From the NCBI GenBank assembly GCA_963782465.1, contig CAWAJR010000004.1:339694-403693 (forward strand): a DNA stretch of 64,000 nt, given 5' to 3'. Source of the stretch: JAODBJ01 sp963782465. GTDB taxonomy: Bacteria; Actinomycetota; Acidimicrobiia; IMCC26256; PALSA-610. The notes under the pieces were generated by a model, which worked only from the letters and a program-made list of their open reading frames with translations, was not told the origin of the DNA and ran no database searches. The position numbers and the translations under genes are program-made. Shown here piece by piece: positions 17,589-26,686 of this stretch (the stretch's first letter is position 1; each line of letters opens with the position of its first letter).

Positions 17589-18485
17589 ATGGAACTGCGA
17601 GAACTCGAACGTCACCGCCGCACCGCCCAGACCGCGATCGGCCCGATCAGCTACCTCGACACCGGCGACCCCGACACCGATGCCGCCGGCGCCGGCCCGC
17701 ACGGCCGGACCGCCCTGTTCGTGCACGGGGTGGCGAGCAACGCGCTGCTCTGGCGCAACGCCATCGGCGAACTGGCCGGCGAGTACCGCTGCGTCGCCCT
17801 CGACCTGCCCCTGCACGGCAAGAGCCCGGCCGCCGCGGGCCAGGACCTCTCCCTCACCGGGCTGGCGGACGCCGTCGAGGCGTTCTGCGACACGGTCGGC
17901 CTCGACCGGATCGACCTCGTGGCCAACGACACCGGCGGCGGGGTCGCCCAGATCGTCGCGGCGCGCAAACCGGAGCGGTTGCGCACCCTCGCGTTGACCA
18001 ACTGCGAGACCCACGACAACGTGCCCCCCGAGGCGTTCAAGCCGACCGTCGAACTGGCCGCGGCCGGGCAGCTGTCGGCCCTCGCGCCCGCGTTGCTCGC
18101 CGACCTCGCCACCGCGCGCGACACCGCGTTCAGCGGGACCTACGAGCACCCCGAACTCGTGAGCCTCGACATCGTGCGCTCCTACCTCGAACCGGTGCTG
18201 GGCACACCGGAGCACGCCCGCGACTTCGAGCGTCTGCTGGTGTCGCTCGACCCCGAAGCCCTGTTGGCGGTCGAGCCGGTGCTCGAGACGCTGGCCGTGC
18301 CGACCGTGGTCGTGTGGGGCACCGACGACCCCAACTTCCCGCTGGCCGACGCGTACTGGTTGCAAAAGACGATCCCCGGCGTCACCGAGGTGGTCGAGGT
18401 CCGCGGCGGGCGGCTGTTCTTCCCCGACGAGCGGGCCCCGGAACTGGCGGCCGTCCTCCGTCGCCACTGGAACGCGCACCCGTGA
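17589..18485 (+). CDS. Alpha/beta-fold hydrolase with probable Asp nucleophile
   Basis: This is a soluble hydrolase of 298 residues. Features are the oxyanion motif FVHGVASNALLW, the strand-5 elbow VANDTGGGVAQ (nucleophile position is Asp rather than Ser, as in haloalkane dehalogenase and epoxide hydrolase relatives) and a late strand VVWGTDDPNFP. The position where the catalytic His is usually found near the C-terminus reads GGRLFFPDE, with no His visible, which makes the catalytic mechanism uncertain. It is probably controlled by the divergent TetR protein through the operators at 17507. Confidence 0.78.
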   Translation: MELRELERHRRTAQTAIGPISYLDTGDPDTDAAGAGPHGRTALFVHGVASNALLWRNAIGELAGEYRCVALDLPLHGKSPAAAGQDLSLTGLADAVEAFCDTVGLDRIDLVANDTGGGVAQIVAARKPERLRTLALTNCETHDNVPPEAFKPTVELAAAGQLSALAPALLADLATARDTAFSGTYEHPELVSLDIVRSYLEPVLGTPEHARDFERLLVSLDPEALLAVEPVLETLAVPTVVVWGTDDPNFPLADAYWLQKTIPGVTEVVEVRGGRLFFPDERAPELAAVLRRHWNAHP

Positions 18486-18489
18486 ACCG

Positions 18490-18561
18490 CCACCCCCCCA
18501 ACGAACCTGCGTCAGTTCTTGCCCCTCACGACGGCAAAACTGACGCCGGTTCGGGGGTGGG
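18490..18561. repeat. GTCA-type hairpin element, copy 2
   Basis: GAACCTGCGTCAGTT (18503-18517) pairs with AACTGACGCCGGTTC (18538-18552) with one mismatch, and the outer C-run/G-run extends the stem. Inside, TTGCC and GGCAA pair again. Read on the opposite strand the core GTCAGTTTTGCCG...GGGGCA resembles the hairpin at 8695. It fills the gap between two rightward genes. Confidence 0.7.
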
Positions 18562-18576
18562 CCATCATGAGAGGCG

Positions 18577-19053
18577 ATGGCCACACCCGACGCAACCATG
18601 AAGGACCAGCTGCAATCCGATCTCACGGGTGCCATGCGCGCCCGCGACGACGTTGCCGTGTCGACCTTGCGGATGGCGCTCGCCGCGATCACCAAGGCCG
18701 AGGTCGCCGGCAAGGAACACGTCGCCCTCTCCGACGACGACGTGCGCAACGTGCTCCGTTCGGAGGTACGCAAGCGGGTCGAGGCCGCCGAGCTCTACGC
18801 GTCGGCCGGCCGCGACGAACTGGCGACCCGTGAGCGCGCCCAGGCCGAGGTGCTGAAGCCGTACCTCCCGGCCGAACTCGACGACGGCGCGCTCGGCGCG
18901 ATCGTCGCCGAAGAGGTCGCCAACGCCGCCGCCGCGGGCGCGACCGGCCCGAAAGCGATGGGCACGGTCATGAAGGCGGTGCGGGCGCGCGTCGGGAACA
19001 ACGCCGGCGGGGCGCGTGTCGCCGACGCCGTGAAAGCGGCGCTGGCCGGTTAA
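18577..19053 (+). CDS. yqeY: GatB/YqeY domain protein
   Basis: This is a small cytoplasmic protein related to the C-terminal tail domain of the GatB amidotransferase subunit, which binds tRNA. The family pattern is visible in LRMALAAITKAEV, a central KRVEAAELYASAGRDELATRE (split here by its helix break) and the C-terminal GPKAMGTVMKAV and RVADAVKAAL. The length of 158 residues is typical of free-standing YqeY. Its stop overlaps the stop of the convergent helicase gene in a shared TTAA. Exact role is not established for the family. Confidence 0.88.
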   Translation: MATPDATMKDQLQSDLTGAMRARDDVAVSTLRMALAAITKAEVAGKEHVALSDDDVRNVLRSEVRKRVEAAELYASAGRDELATRERAQAEVLKPYLPAELDDGALGAIVAEEVANAAAAGATGPKAMGTVMKAVRARVGNNAGGARVADAVKAALAG

Positions 19054-20279
19054 CGGCGCGGTTGGCCTTGGCGCCGCCGGGCACGCGGTTCGTTCGGCCG
19101 CTGCTCGTCGCGCCGGTGCTGGTTGCGTGCCCGCGGAACGTCGGTCCGCGGCCGGCTGTCGGTCGACGCGCCACGACCGACGCGCTCGAGATCACCGTCG
19201 AGCCCGACATCGCGCTGCAGCCGGCGCGCGTCGCGGGCCAGCGCATCGGGGACGAGCGTGACGACCACGCCCGAAGCGCCCGCGCGAGCGGTGCGACCCG
19301 AACGATGGAGGTATGCCTTCGCGTCTTCGGCGAGGTCGAAGTGCACGACGCACGCGACCCCGTCGACGTGGATCCCGCGCGCCGCGACGTCGGTGGCCAC
19401 GAGCGCCTCGACCTGGCCCTTCTTGAACGCGGCGAGCGCGCGATCGCGCTGGCCCTGCGTACGGCCACCGTGGATCGACGTCGCGTTCACGCCGACGGCG
19501 CTGAGTTGTTTCACGAGACGGTCGGCACCGTGACGGGTCCGGGTGAACACGATCGTCTGCCCGTGGTCGTTGATGAGCGCCGCGGTGTGGCGCGGTCGTT
19601 CCGATTGTTCGACCCGCCAGAACGCATGCGTCGCCGACGTGATGTCGGGTTCGACTTCACCGACTTCGTGTCGCTTCGGGTCTTGCTGGTACTCACGCGT
19701 CAGCGCGCCGACGTCGCCGTCGAGCGTCGCCGAGAACAGGATCGTCTGACGGTCGTCGGGCACCAGGTCGAGCAGCTTGCGCACTTGCGGCAGGAACCCC
19801 ATGTCGGCCATGCGGTCGGCTTCGTCGATCACGACGACCTCGACCTGGTCGAGGAACACACCGCCCTGCTCGACGAGGTCCATCAGGCGCCCGGGGCAGG
19901 CGACGAGAACGTCGACCCCGCGGCGGAGTTCCCGGAACTGCGGGCCGTAACCGACACCGCCGTACACCGCGATGACGCGCCGGCCACGTGCCTTGACGAG
20001 CGGGAAGAGGTCGCGCTCGATCTGCGCCGCGAGTTCACGGGTCGGTGCGAGGATCAGGGCCCGGGGGCGCATCCGCTGCGAACGAGAGATGCGGGCCACC
20101 ACGGGGATGCCGAACGCGAGGGTCTTGCCGGACCCGGTCGGCGCCCGGCCGCTGATGTCGTGGCCGGCCAGCGCGTCGGCGATGGCCATCTGCTGGATCG
20201 GGAAGGGTTCGGTGATGTTGCGCTGCGCGAGCGCGGCAACGAGGTCGGCGGGGACGCCGAGGTCGGAAAACGAGGACAA
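19050..20279 (-). CDS. DEAD-box ATP-dependent RNA helicase
   Basis: This is an RNA helicase of the RhlE/CsdA type. All core motifs are present: Q motif (FPIQQMAI), I (APTGSGKT), Ia (PTRELAAQ), II (DEAD), III (SAT), V (ATDVAARGIHV) and VI (HRSGRTARAG). A basic, low-complexity C-terminal tail (from about residue 370, many R/Q) is the usual RNA-binding extension. The length is 409 residues. It probably assists rRNA folding or mRNA turnover; the specific target is unknown. Confidence 0.92.
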   Translation of the reverse strand: MSSFSDLGVPADLVAALAQRNITEPFPIQQMAIADALAGHDISGRAPTGSGKTLAFGIPVVARISRSQRMRPRALILAPTRELAAQIERDLFPLVKARGRRVIAVYGGVGYGPQFRELRRGVDVLVACPGRLMDLVEQGGVFLDQVEVVVIDEADRMADMGFLPQVRKLLDLVPDDRQTILFSATLDGDVGALTREYQQDPKRHEVGEVEPDITSATHAFWRVEQSERPRHTAALINDHGQTIVFTRTRHGADRLVKQLSAVGVNATSIHGGRTQGQRDRALAAFKKGQVEALVATDVAARGIHVDGVACVVHFDLAEDAKAYLHRSGRTARAGASGVVVTLVPDALARDARRLQRDVGLDGDLERVGRGASTDSRPRTDVPRARNQHRRDEQRPNEPRARRRQGQPRR

Positions 20280-20403
20280 CGTAGCTCCAGTGCTGAGGCG
20301 CGCCGCTCACGGATAGTCGTGTCATCGCCGGGGAGCGATCTCACGCTCGCTGGAACCCAGCATGGGACCCGGCGTTGCGGTGCGAAGCGACAGTGTACCG
20401 GTT

Positions 20404-20423
20404 GGCGCCGCGAAGGCGGCGCC
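20404..20423. terminator. GC hairpin downstream of ferritin-like gene
   Basis: GGCGCCGC pairs perfectly with GCGGCGCC around GAAG, about 20 bases beyond the stop of the leftward gene at 20443. There is no T-run, so it is either a factor-dependent end or simply mRNA-stabilising structure. Confidence 0.4.
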
Positions 20424-20442
20424 GGGAGCCCGGGGGCGGTGC

Positions 20443-20967
20443 TCAGCTCCTCGCGGCCCGGTCGGCGATGCGCTGCATCGTCTCCAGGTAGACCATGTGC
20501 TTGCGGGTGTCGAGTTCCAGCGAGCGCACCAGCACCCCGAGCAGGGAGTCGCGGCGCAGGAACGACAGGCGGCGGCGCAGCGTCTTGAGCTCCCGCAGGT
20601 CGTGGCGCTCCTGCTTCCGCAGCTTGCGCACGGTCGCGGCGAGCGTCGGGTCGTGGCTGCGCGTGAGCCAGGGCACATGCGGTTCCCGGACTTCGAGCGT
20701 CGCGCTCGACCGGAACCAGTTCAACATCTCGAGCAGCACGCGGTGATGCCGGCGCTCGTCTTCGAGCAGGAGCCCGGCCAGGTACCGGATGGGCTCGTCG
20801 GGCGACGTTTCGGCGAGCTTCTCGTACTCGACGAGCGATGCCCGCTCGTCTTCGAGGTGCTGCTCGAGGCGGGCCATCATCTCGGAGTCGAACGTCGACA
20901 CGACCCGTGCCGGCGCGATGTCGTAGGGACGGCCGGATGCGTCGACCTGGTCACTGAACGTGGGCAT
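20443..20967 (-). CDS. Ferritin-like / rubrerythrin-like helical protein
   Basis: This is a 174-residue, all-helical protein. The pattern of acidic residues and E-x-x-H (EDERRHH at about residue 72, preceded by LEDERASLVEYEKL, later ERHDLREL and LDTRKHMVYLETM) fits a four-helix ferritin-like bundle that could bind two metals. The start at 20967 has a GAGGTGAAG site in front; upstream in-frame starts have none. Iron binding is inferred and the function is unknown. Confidence 0.6.
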   Translation of the reverse strand: MPTFSDQVDASGRPYDIAPARVVSTFDSEMMARLEQHLEDERASLVEYEKLAETSPDEPIRYLAGLLLEDERRHHRVLLEMLNWFRSSATLEVREPHVPWLTRSHDPTLAATVRKLRKQERHDLRELKTLRRRLSFLRRDSLLGVLVRSLELDTRKHMVYLETMQRIADRAARS

Positions 20968-21040
20968 TGCTTCACCTCGCACTCGATCCACCACGAATGA
21001 TCGTGATCCGAGCGCGCCGGCAGCAGGGCCGGAAGTCCGT

Positions 21041-22222
21041 TCAGGACAGGGATTCGCTGGCGACGCCGAAGTACTCCTGGTACCGGCGGGTGCGTTCGCG
21101 CAGCTCACCCTCACGCAACCCCGTGTCGGCCCATGAGTACCGGTGCCCGCCGTGCTCGTCCTGGCCGTGGTCGGCGAGGAACGCCCGCATCCGCCGCTCG
21201 GCGTCGGCACTGAACTCGAGCCCGAGCCGCTCGTAGATCGCGCGGATAGTGGTGAACGGGTCGGCCATGAACTCGGCGAAGTACACGTCGACGACCCGTT
21301 CGGCACCGACCCGGCCGTCTTCCCGGGCCGCGACCGACCGGTCGAGACCGTCGATGATGTAGTCGGCGAACTCGGCCGCCGCCGCCGGCGTCGACGTCTC
21401 GTCGCTCGCGAGCGACCGCAACGTCGAGACGAGCGAGCCGAGCGACGCGATGATCCGTAACGGGTCGCGGTGCGTCTGCACGAGCAGCGCGCCGGGGTAC
21501 TCGGCGAGCAGCGCGTCGAGGCACCAGATGTGGCCGGGTGATTTCAAGACCCAGCGCCGGGCCGGGTGCCGCGACTGCAAGTGCTGCAGGAACGTGCGGT
21601 GCCAGCGGTAGGCGCTGTGCATGTCGGTTTCGTTCAGCAACCAGCGCGCGTACGACGGGACGTTGTACTGCGTCGGGAAGATCATGCTGCGGAAGTCGGA
21701 CGAAGTGATCCGCACGCATTCCTGGGGAAGGCGCGCGCCCATCGGGTGCATGGCCCGGAAGCCGGGAAGCACCATGTCGACGCCGGCCAGCGTCGCGTCG
21801 ACTTCCGCGATGCGCGGGTCGGTGTCGTAGGTCGCGGTCTCGGGTGGCGGGCACGGATGGTCGACTTCCCACGTGAGCGGGACACGCGTCGCCGGGTCCT
21901 GCGCGAGCAGGTCGTGCAGGATCGTCGTGCCCGTGCGCGCCTGACCGACGATCACGATCGGCGGGACGACGTCGACGTCGCCGACCTCGGGATGCGCGTT
22001 GCGGTGCGCGACGATGTTCAACCGGTCGATGAGGTAGCCGGACAGCTCCCCGGTGACGATCGCGTCGCCCATCTCGCTCAACGCGGCTTCGGTGCTCAGG
22101 GATTCGGTGAGGCGTTCGAAGCCCTCACGCCACGCGCCGTCGCCGAAATCGTCGTGGCCGGTGGCCTCGATCGCCAGCGCGGCGAAGTGTTCGGCGTCGT
22201 AACGGTTCTTCGCGTCAACCAC
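21041..22222 (-). CDS. Sulfotransferase family protein
   Basis: This is a PAPS-dependent sulfotransferase-like enzyme of 393 residues, the long form common in actinobacteria. The 5'-phosphosulfate loop is IVIVGQARTGTT (about residue 90). A second nucleotide-binding segment is VLKSPGHIW followed by VQTHRDPLRIIAS (3'-phosphate loop with the conserved Arg). It overlaps by 8 bases the upstream DUF1214 gene, so the two are probably one operon, suggesting that the DUF1214 protein acts on the same pathway. The acceptor molecule is unknown. Confidence 0.85.
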   Translation of the reverse strand: MVDAKNRYDAEHFAALAIEATGHDDFGDGAWREGFERLTESLSTEAALSEMGDAIVTGELSGYLIDRLNIVAHRNAHPEVGDVDVVPPIVIVGQARTGTTILHDLLAQDPATRVPLTWEVDHPCPPPETATYDTDPRIAEVDATLAGVDMVLPGFRAMHPMGARLPQECVRITSSDFRSMIFPTQYNVPSYARWLLNETDMHSAYRWHRTFLQHLQSRHPARRWVLKSPGHIWCLDALLAEYPGALLVQTHRDPLRIIASLGSLVSTLRSLASDETSTPAAAAEFADYIIDGLDRSVAAREDGRVGAERVVDVYFAEFMADPFTTIRAIYERLGLEFSADAERRMRAFLADHGQDEHGGHRYSWADTGLREGELRERTRRYQEYFGVASESLS

Positions 22223-23381
22223 GGAGGTCGCTCACTTTCAGGACGGTGGCGCGGGGTGTTTCGATGTCGCCTTCGGGCAGGAAGAAACGCCAGAACACCA
22301 TCCCGAACGGTCGACCTTCGGTGTCGATCCAGTTCGCGACGCCCGGGTCTTCGTGCGCGATCACGATGCGGAAGCTCCCATCGGGTTCGAGTGCCGTGTT
22401 GGCACGGTTCCGGCCGGCATGACGGTGCGCGTAGTCGTAGGTCTGCAGGTAACGATTCCACAGCGACACGTTCGCGAATTGGCATGCGGGCCAGCGGCCT
22501 TCCATCAGCAACGCCTCGTCGGCGCCGAGGAGGTACGGCGCCATCGAGTACGCGGCGTCGGCGGCGGCGAACGCGAAGGTGCCGGGAAGTTCCGGCGGCG
22601 GGAACACGTTCGGGGTGGTGCTCACCCACGACGGCTGCTCGCGCTCGCCGGGCTTGGCCTGCTCGAGGGTGCGGGTACGCAAGAACCGCGCCGCCCGCCG
22701 CAAACCGGCCGCGACCGAGGCGTCGTCCCACGGTGCCGGCGGCCCGACCGGCTCCACCGGTTCGATGGAGAGCGGTACGCGGCGGTTCGGGTCGGCCGCC
22801 GCCGGTTCGGCCTCTTCGACGTAACAGCGCACGATGAGTTCCGACGCCCGGGGCGCGAGGCCGAGCCAGTTCCGGTCGCGCGCCGGCCCGCCGAAGAACA
22901 CTTCAAAGCTGCCGTCGGCGGCGACGTCGAAGTCGCGATCGCGCAACACGCCCGCCGTCTGCGTGCTGTAGCCACCGTCGGCGGTGTTCACCTCGACGGT
23001 GAACGAGAGGTACGCGCACCCGGCGACGTTGCCGGTGACCCGGTAGGCGCGGTCGTCGCGCACGGGCGCGGTGTAGTAGAGCGCGTCCGGGTTGTCGCCG
23101 AGCATCTTGCGGCTGCGGGTCACGATCGACCGGAAGAACGGCCGCTCGGGATCGTTGTCGAACATGAGCACGAGCGCGCCTTCGAGCGTGTTCGCCACGC
23201 TTCGGAAACCGTCGGCAAGGTCACCGAAGGAAGCGGCACTCCATTCGTCGCCGAGGTAGCGCGCATCGATCTCTTGCAGGAGCGTGATCAGTTCACGGAA
23301 CGCGACACGTGATTCGAGGTCGGGCTGGGTCATGCGGTGCAACTCATGCAATCGTCTTTCGCCGGGGTCGACGGCCGACAT
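22215..23381 (-). CDS. DUF1214 domain-containing protein
   Basis: This is a cytoplasmic protein of 388 residues with no signal peptide. The C-terminal half (around GRWPACQFANVSLWNRYLQT and the aromatic-rich GMVFWRFFLPE end) matches the DUF1214-type beta-domain, often seen with lipid or steroid genes in actinobacteria. The N-terminal region is helical (ITLLQEIDARYLGDEW). It is translationally overlapped with the sulfotransferase. No catalytic residues can be named. Confidence 0.7.
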   Translation of the reverse strand: MSAVDPGERRLHELHRMTQPDLESRVAFRELITLLQEIDARYLGDEWSAASFGDLADGFRSVANTLEGALVLMFDNDPERPFFRSIVTRSRKMLGDNPDALYYTAPVRDDRAYRVTGNVAGCAYLSFTVEVNTADGGYSTQTAGVLRDRDFDVAADGSFEVFFGGPARDRNWLGLAPRASELIVRCYVEEAEPAAADPNRRVPLSIEPVEPVGPPAPWDDASVAAGLRRAARFLRTRTLEQAKPGEREQPSWVSTTPNVFPPPELPGTFAFAAADAAYSMAPYLLGADEALLMEGRWPACQFANVSLWNRYLQTYDYAHRHAGRNRANTALEPDGSFRIVIAHEDPGVANWIDTEGRPFGMVFWRFFLPEGDIETPRATVLKVSDLRG

Positions 23382-23458
23382 TGTGGCGGCTCCGGGCAGA
23401 ACGGGACAGGTTCGACATCGCGAAACTCGCGACCTACGAGCGTTTCTGATCGCGGCAA

Positions 23459-24383
23459 TCAGCCCCGATCGTGCCCGGGCCGGACGCGGTGCGGGACCTC
23501 GATGCGCAGCAGGTCGTGGGCGGCGATCACGTCGGGGAACACGGTGCGAGCCTCGTCGGCGTACAGCTGCTCATCGGGGTGGCGCTGCGAGAAGTGTACG
23601 AGCAGCAAGCGCCGCGCACCGGCGTCCCGTGCGATCGTCGCGGCTTGGAGCGCCGTCAGGTGGCCGTACTCGCGCGCAAGGTCGGCTTCGCCGTCGAGGA
23701 ACGTCGACTCGCACACGAGCAGGTCGGCGCCGCGCGCGAGTTCCACGGCGTTGTCGCACAGCCGTGTGTCCATCACCACCGCGACGACCTGCCCTCGACG
23801 GGCGACACTCACGTCTTCGAGCCTGACGAGCCGGCCACCGACGCGCACCGAGCCTTCCCGCTCGAGTTCGCCGACGGCCGGCCGACACACCGGCGGCATC
23901 CAACGACGCGGGCACGAAGCTGCGGCCGTCGGGTTCGACGACGCGATAGCCCCACGATTCGACGCGGTGTTCCAAGGGGAGCGCCTCGATCGACAGGTCA
24001 CCGTGTGCGACCGCGGCGCGGGGGCCGCGCAGCGGGTGCAGTGCGAGCGAAGTGCGATCGTCGAAGATCGACGCGTGACGGAGCCGGTCGAGGTACTCCT
24101 GACCGGAAGCGGGATAGCAGACGTCGATGGTGTGCGGCGTCGCGTCGAGCGAACAGCGCTGCACGATGCCGGGAAGCCCGAGGCAGTGGTCGCCGTGGAA
24201 GTGCGTCACGCAGATCGCAGTGATGTCGGGCGAAGGCACGTGCGCGACCGTCATCTGCCGCTGGGTGCCCTCCCCCGGATCGAAGAGCACGCCGGCGGTG
24301 TCGAAGCGAAGGAAGTAGCCGTTGTGGTTGCGGTGGCGCGTCGGGACCTGCGACGCCGTGCCGAGCACCACTACTTCGCGCAC
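23459..24383 (-). CDS. rnz: Ribonuclease Z (metallo-beta-lactamase fold), frameshifted
   Basis: This is a predicted tRNA 3'-processing endonuclease. The zinc motif THFHGDHCLGLPG lies near residue 60, with DPGEGTQRQM before it, and the late motifs ELARGADLLVCESTF, EYGHLTALQAA and LVHFSQRHPDE are typical of RNase Z. The GTG at 24383 is chosen because GGAGGAAC sits just before it. Near 23886 the frame changes (SLDAAGV then CRPAVGELE in another frame); a missing TG in a GTGTGT run would explain it. As tRNase Z is normally important, a sequencing error is likelier than a true loss. Confidence 0.82.
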
Positions 24384-24444
24384 CGTTCCTCCCATTCCCT
24401 CCGCACGGTCCCGTTCGGGGGTCGGCGGACGCACAATCCTGTCG

Positions 24445-24464
24445 GGCCCGGCCGCGGCCGGGCC
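24445..24464. repeat. 20-base perfect palindrome in intergenic leader
   Basis: GGCCCGGCCGCGGCCGGGCC lies between the divergent RNase Z and flippase-like genes. It may be a regulator site or chance GC symmetry. The rest of 24396-24627 holds no recognisable gene. Confidence 0.4.
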
Positions 24465-24651
24465 GGGCAGGAACAGCGGGACCCGTTCTCCGCGGATCGC
24501 CGTTAACCTGACCGCCGAACAGCCGACCGTTTCGGGGGCCTTTACCTGGGGCACGTACTGTGCTCGTCCGCCGCTTGGGGGGAAACAGGTCCGAGACCCG
24601 GCTGGCACCGCGGCGCTCCGCCGGAACGTGAAGGTCCGAGACACGCCAGAC

Positions 24652-26040
24652 ATGGTCAGCGAGCGCAAGGACATCGCCGAAGTCGATGCGACCGGACCGC
24701 AGGCTCGGGCCGCGCGCCTCCTGGCGGCCGCGAAGCGATCGGCACCGCAGGGAACGCTGGCCGTCGGCGTCGGTCTCGTCGTGGCCGGCCTCGCCACCTA
24801 CGGGTTCCAGATCCTGGCCTTCCGCGGCCTGAGCAAACCCGACTACGGCGCGCTGAACGCGCTCTGGGTGTTCGTGTTCGTGCTCGCGCCGGGCGTCTTC
24901 CTGCCCCTCGAACAGGAAGTCGGGCGGGCGGTGTCGGCGCGCCGGGCGCGCGGCGTCGGAGGTGGTCCCGTCGTGCGCCGGGCCGGGGTGATCGGCACCG
25001 GGTTCGCGTGCGTCGTCACCGTGCTCGCCGTCGTCGTCGCGTCGACCACGGGAATCGTGTCGGGCGTCTTCGCCGGGCACGTCGGTTTGGTGATCTGCCT
25101 CGTCATCGCGCTGTTCACGTTCGGGATCGAATACCTCGCCCGCGGCGCCTTCGCCGGCAACGGCCGTTTCCACGCCTACGGCCTCAGCATGGGCGCCGAA
25201 GCCGTGATCCGCCTCCTGCCCTGCATTCCCCTCGCGATGGTCGGCAGTACCAACCCGGTGTGGTTCGGCCTTTGCCTCGCGGTGCCACCGGTCCTCGCGA
25301 CGGCGATTTCGGTCTACGGCCAGCACGGCCTCATGCTCCCCGGCCCCGACGCGCCCTACGCGGAACTGTCCACCAACCTCGGCTACCTCCTCGGCGGGTC
25401 GCTGCTGGCCCAGGTGCTCGGCTACGCGCCGTTCCTCGGCGCCCAGGTGTTGGCCAAACCCGACCAGCGCACGCAGATCGCCGACTTCATCGTCGGCTTG
25501 TTCCTCTCGCGCATCCCGATCGTGCTGTTCCAAGCCGTCCAGGCGGCACTGCTCCCCGGCCTCACGACGATGGTGAGCGCCGGGCGGGACGACGAGTTCC
25601 ATTCCGCGGTGCGCCGGCTGTCGTTGATCGTGCTCGGTATCGCGATCCTCGGCGTCGTCGTCGGGGCGTCCGTCGGCGCCGAAGCCGGTCGCATCCTGTT
25701 CGGCGCGAAGTTCAAACTCGGTCACGCCGACGTCGCGTTGCTCACCGCCGGCAGCGGCCTCTTCATCCTGGCTCTCACGATGTCGCAGGCACTGATCTCC
25801 CTCTCCGGTCATGCCCAGGCCATGTGGGCGTGGTGTGTCGGCATCGTGGGTTTCGTCGTCGTGACCGCGGTCGCCTCCCACGACTTGTTCCTGCGGGTCG
25901 AGATCGGCGCGATCGCCGGTGCGGGCGCAAGTGCGGTCGCGACCGCCTTGCTGTTCCGCTGGCGGGCCCGGCAAGGGATCGCGGCGGGCAGCCTCGCGTC
26001 GCTCATCGAGCAGATCGAGTACGCACCGCTCGAGATCTGA
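24652..26040 (+). CDS. Polytopic membrane protein, polysaccharide flippase-like
   Basis: This 462-residue membrane protein has roughly a dozen hydrophobic segments (first at GTLAVGVGLVVAGLATYGFQI, shown here split by its glycine, last near GAIAGAGASAVATALLF). The arrangement and the motif GLSKPDYGALNALW near the start resemble polysaccharide/lipid-linked oligosaccharide flippases of the MOP superfamily. ATG 24652 is taken as start; GTG 24628 in the same frame is possible. The nearby GC-palindrome and a TACTGT box around 24555 may belong to its promoter. The transported lipid is unknown and no glycosyltransferases are adjacent. Confidence 0.7.
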   Translation: MVSERKDIAEVDATGPQARAARLLAAAKRSAPQGTLAVGVGLVVAGLATYGFQILAFRGLSKPDYGALNALWVFVFVLAPGVFLPLEQEVGRAVSARRARGVGGGPVVRRAGVIGTGFACVVTVLAVVVASTTGIVSGVFAGHVGLVICLVIALFTFGIEYLARGAFAGNGRFHAYGLSMGAEAVIRLLPCIPLAMVGSTNPVWFGLCLAVPPVLATAISVYGQHGLMLPGPDAPYAELSTNLGYLLGGSLLAQVLGYAPFLGAQVLAKPDQRTQIADFIVGLFLSRIPIVLFQAVQAALLPGLTTMVSAGRDDEFHSAVRRLSLIVLGIAILGVVVGASVGAEAGRILFGAKFKLGHADVALLTAGSGLFILALTMSQALISLSGHAQAMWAWCVGIVGFVVVTAVASHDLFLRVEIGAIAGAGASAVATALLFRWRARQGIAAGSLASLIEQIEYAPLEI

Positions 26041-26114
26041 CCCCTCGGGCACAACCGGCGTAGCCTTCGCGGCGAAGACACCGCGACGCCGCGGTTCCCG
26101 GGGGGTGCGCAAGG

Positions 26115-26584
26115 GTGTTCATCTTCGACGCTGAAGGCGTTGTCGCCATCCTGCTCGTGTTGTTCTGGTTGTGGGCACTCTTCGACTGCATCGCGACCGA
26201 AAGCTCGCGGTGCCGCAACCTGCCGAAACCGTTGTGGGTGATCCTCGTGCTCATCCTGCCCGACATCGGGTCGTTCCTGTGGCTCCTGCTCGGGCGCCCG
26301 GAGCGGGCGCGCTGGCAGCCGGGCGCGGCGAACTACGACACCCCGAGGCGACCGGTCGGCCCGAAGACGAGCCCCGCTACCGGGCGACGGAAGTGGTCAC
26401 CGATCGCCGCTCCGAAGAACTCGATCGCGTGCTCGAACAGTGGGAGGCCGAGCAGCGCCTGAAGGACGCCGCGGCCCTCGACGCGCGCGAAGCAGCATTG
26501 CGCGAACGCGAAGCCGAACTGCGCGAGCGTGAACTCGAGTTACGAGAGCGCGAGACCGAGACGCCCCCGGTCGACGAGAGCTAA
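26115..26584 (+). CDS. PLDc_N membrane protein with coiled-coil tail, frameshifted
   Basis: This is a small membrane protein. Two hydrophobic segments (VVAILLVLFWLWALFDCIA and PLWVILVLILPDIGSFLWLLLG) separated by a short polar loop match the phospholipase D N-terminal membrane domain found alone in many actinobacteria. Near 26341 the frame breaks; an additional C in CCCC would join it to a charged tail with the heptad-like run DAREAALREREAELRERE. The GTG at 26115 is the likely start. The stop TAA at 26582 is part of the left arm of the inverted repeat. Confidence 0.65.
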
Positions 26585-26686
26585 CAGGGTGATGAATTAT
26601 CCCGCACAAGGCGCCGCCGCTGGCGGAAACATGCAGGTCGGCGAACGTTGGCGGCGCCGTCGAATCCATAATTCATCACCCTGTTA
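26582..26686. repeat. 105-base inverted-repeat element carrying two stop codons
   Basis: Two perfect 19-base arms, TAACAGGGTGATGAATTAT (26582-26600) and its complement (26668-26686), enclose a 67-base centre with a further inner pair GGCGCCGCC/GGCGGCGCC. The first three bases are the TAA stop of the rightward gene and the last three form the TAA stop of the leftward LacI gene. It could be a bidirectional transcript end or a small non-autonomous mobile element. Confidence 0.9.

Noticed and set aside
24445..24464. Rho-independent terminator
   Set aside because: It lies between divergent genes and is not followed by T residues.
26582..26686. Integron attC site
   Set aside because: The ends do not match the RYYYAAC/GTTRRRY core sites and the arms pair perfectly without the extrahelical bases of attC.
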